DNA from: Planctomycetota bacterium
GTDB taxonomy: Bacteria > Planctomycetota > Planctomycetia > Pirellulales > Pirellulaceae
NCBI GenBank assembly: GCA_963204915.1
Contig: CAUJHS010000031.1
Coordinates: forward strand, 124,001-188,000
Length of the DNA: 64,000 nucleotides
Reading direction: 5' to 3'
Part shown: positions 62,225 through 64,000 of the stretch, piece after piece
Layout of the letters: every line of letters begins with the position of its first letter
Numbering within the stretch: the first letter of the stretch is position 1
Notes under the pieces: model-generated
The model's input: only the letters and a program-made list of their open reading frames with translations
Database searches by the model: none
What the model was told of the DNA's origin: nothing
Made by a program: the position numbers and the translations under genes

Positions 62225-63781
62225 ATGAAATGGATCTCGATTTTGCTTGCCATGGGCGTCGCGGAGGCGACACTTCCCGAACTTCGCGCACAGTTCCCAG
62301 TACACGGAGTTAGCGATGTTCCGTGCTCGGTTGTTCGTATTGCGGCCACGCAACAGCCGCCCGACCCTTTGGCTCCTTGGTTAGTCCGCCCACCGCGGGA
62401 ATCGCGAGGAACCGGCCTGATGCTTGGCGGCGATCAGATCCTGACGTGTGCATGCGTGGTCAAACATGCTAGACGAATTTCCGTCCAAACCGCTGACGAC
62501 GAACGCCCATTTTCGGCCGAGATCGTGGCTTTAGCGACGGACCTTGATCTTGCGCTCATTCGAATCAACGACCCGCACTATGAGAATCGACGCGGTATCG
62601 TCGCCTTGGCGACGCAATCGCCCCAAGTCGGAAGTCAGGTCAACCTGCTTGAGTTCGGCCGCGACTCCACCACGCTTGCTTCAATTACCGCCGCGGTTTC
62701 TCGGAGTGAATTGCAACCACGGCCATACGGAGGCTCGCGGTTGCAACTAGGGCTCGCGCAGATCGCTAGCTTCGCCGACGGCCGCGAATCAGCCGTCAAC
62801 CATCAAAGTTTGGTCGGACTGATCTCGGTGGAACGCGTTGGCGATCAGAACATGACGCGTTTTATCCCGAACGAAGAAGTTCAAACGTTCCTCGACGACG
62901 TCAAGGATGGGCGGTATGACGGTACGTCACGCCTGTGCTTGGATATCCAACGTCTGGAGAACCCCGCGTTGCGCACCTCTCTCAATATTCCGGATCACAT
63001 CGCGGGTGTCTTATTTGCCGAAACATGGCCGCAGGAGCCCCCTTCGCGACTCCAGTGCAATGATGTGATTACGAAAATCGCCGAACATGCGATCGACAAC
63101 CAGGGTCGAGTGCATTTGGCCGACCGCGATCTTCACGTCGATTTCAGGCGTTTGGCGCCCCACGTTGCGATGGGCGGTTCGGCGCCGTTGACCGTGTTGC
63201 GCGTCGGTAAAGAACAGCGGGTGGATGTTCCCGTTAGCGGCCCCGACGATTTTCTTGTTCGGGAGCTGCAAGGAGCGCCTTCGTATTTTGTGTGGGGGCC
63301 GCTCGCGCTGGTCCCCGCGAGCAAAGAGCTCGTCGATGCTTTCGCTCCCATGCTGGAGAAGTCGCGGCGCCTGCGTCATAGTCCTTTACTTTCCCGGCGG
63401 TACGACCTGCGCCGGTTTCCCGATGAGGAACTGGTCGTGGCGACTCTGCTTTACCCGCATGAAACATCGCGGGGATATCGCAGCCCCATCGGACAAGTCG
63501 TCAGTCATGTGAATGATGTTCCCATTCGCAATTTACGTCATCTGGTGACGGTATTGCGAACAGCCAATACGAGCAAGGACAGGTACATCGTCTTTCGCTT
63601 TGTCGACCGGGATTCGGAATCACTCGTGTTCGACCGACAGCAAGTGATGGACGCCTCGGAAGCAATCCATCGTAAGGCCGGCATCTTCGCCCAAGGCTCG
63701 GCCGATGTGCTGAAGATATGGAATGGCGAAGTATCGAATCGGCCAATCGCGTCTCCCTACGTTTACGGCGGTAAGTCTTGA
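62225..63781 (+). CDS. HtrA-fold protein lacking catalytic residues
   Basis: The 518-residue protein has a short hydrophobic leader. Residues about 60-215 follow the trypsin/HtrA fold: GTGLMLGGDQILTCACVVKHA, LATDLDLALIRIND and a beta-strand series. Where HtrA has AHVV the sequence has ACVV, so His is Cys. The GNSGGP segment is replaced by GRESAVNHQSLVG. Asp alone remains. PDZ-like segments follow (AGVLFAETWPQEPPSRLQCNDVITKIAEH, IGQVVSHVNDVPIRN). A pseudoprotease or chaperone role is inferred. Confidence 0.7.
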   Translation: MKWISILLAMGVAEATLPELRAQFPVHGVSDVPCSVVRIAATQQPPDPLAPWLVRPPRESRGTGLMLGGDQILTCACVVKHARRISVQTADDERPFSAEIVALATDLDLALIRINDPHYENRRGIVALATQSPQVGSQVNLLEFGRDSTTLASITAAVSRSELQPRPYGGSRLQLGLAQIASFADGRESAVNHQSLVGLISVERVGDQNMTRFIPNEEVQTFLDDVKDGRYDGTSRLCLDIQRLENPALRTSLNIPDHIAGVLFAETWPQEPPSRLQCNDVITKIAEHAIDNQGRVHLADRDLHVDFRRLAPHVAMGGSAPLTVLRVGKEQRVDVPVSGPDDFLVRELQGAPSYFVWGPLALVPASKELVDAFAPMLEKSRRLRHSPLLSRRYDLRRFPDEELVVATLLYPHETSRGYRSPIGQVVSHVNDVPIRNLRHLVTVLRTANTSKDRYIVFRFVDRDSESLVFDRQQVMDASEAIHRKAGIFAQGSADVLKIWNGEVSNRPIASPYVYGGKS

Positions 63782-63915
63782 GTGCGATTTCTTCGCACGT
63801 CCGCCCGCGACACGACCTACGACGACCCGCGGTCTTCGTTTTGACTCGCGCAGCATTTTCTTTTCTATCTGCGCGTTTGTGAATTCTCCTCAACCTTCAT
63901 CCTGGGATACGTCGA

Positions 63916-64000
63916 ATGAACATCCTTCAGAAGCCATACGGGGTCGACGCAATTGCAGCCATCGTTTTGACAATCCTCATGATTGCCTTGCCGCGGTCGC
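63916..64000 (+). CDS. Start of a probable membrane or exported protein (3' partial)
   Basis: An ATG at 63916 opens a frame that runs to the window end: MNILQKPYGVDAIAAIVLTI and further hydrophobic residues. It looks like an N-terminal membrane anchor. Only 28 codons are visible, so existence and family are uncertain. Confidence 0.4.
   Translation, partial: MNILQKPYGVDAIAAIVLTILMIALPRS

Overview
The window looks like a chromosomal segment of a planctomycete, probably of the Pirellulales type. It is GC-rich and carries several families characteristic of that phylum: an SHD1-domain exported protein, a Tat-exported DUF1501 protein, a TIGR03067-like protein, two long DUF1581/DUF1583-like proteins, a KaiC-like ATPase paired with a hybrid histidine kinase, and an ECF sigma factor overlapping a Ser/Thr kinase with a TPR-like tail. 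No species call is attempted.

Layout. 1-3.6 kb holds an FtsJ/RlmM-like RNA methyltransferase (cut by the window start) and two alpha/beta-hydrolases, one without a nucleophile. 3.6-15.0 kb is a minus-strand five-gene operon built around a membrane-anchored GTPase and a giant GTPase-associated (GAP1-like) protein, resembling NTP-dependent conflict systems of multicellular bacteria. 15.1-18.6 kb is the most remarkable part: an array of eight structured RNA units followed by a TROVE/Ro60 (Rsr) gene and a strong terminator, the whole block flanked by two copies of a ~105-bp palindromic repeat. 18.6-35.2 kb carries an RbfA-like gene, an SHD1 protein, DoxX, a BNR-propeller/MoaD pair, a sigma-54 activator, a metallophosphoesterase, DUF1028, DUF1206, a response regulator, a GNAT-DUF2007 fusion and hisC. 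35.2-35.7 kb is a run of eight GC-rich hairpins. 35.7-52 kb holds mostly small conserved or unrecognised genes plus the KaiC/histidine kinase pair and DUF1501. 52-64 kb carries the two DUF1581/1583-like genes, the sigma factor/kinase pair and an HtrA-fold protein that lacks its catalytic residues.

The candidate new system. Each RNA unit is closed by its own 7-11 bp outer stem and shares a 5' motif (CTGCC, five bases, GGA then a CCAT/ACAT end) and a 3' motif (AACC-CTTCG-like). The stem therefore looks like a Y-RNA (Ro60-binding) scaffold. What each unit displays differs: an anticodon arm like tRNA-Arg(ACG) but with G at position 34; a circularly permuted tRNA-Thr(UGU)-like domain; a circularly permuted tRNA-like domain with loop CAC; the universal 23S sarcin-ricin loop; a circularly permuted 23S helix 69 with its 3' conserved strand; a T-arm/acceptor module; an unidentified pair of hairpins; and a T-arm/D-arm tRNA-like domain of the YrlA type. 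The tRNA and H69 copies are opened at the anticodon loop or H69 loop, and their normal outer ends are joined internally. Known bacterial YrlA RNAs carry one tRNA-like domain; a same-strand series presenting several tRNA and rRNA elements ahead of a Ro60 gene is not something I know to be described. The displayed parts are classical substrates of RNA-modifying enzymes and ribotoxins, which suggests a bait, decoy or quality-control role (inference).
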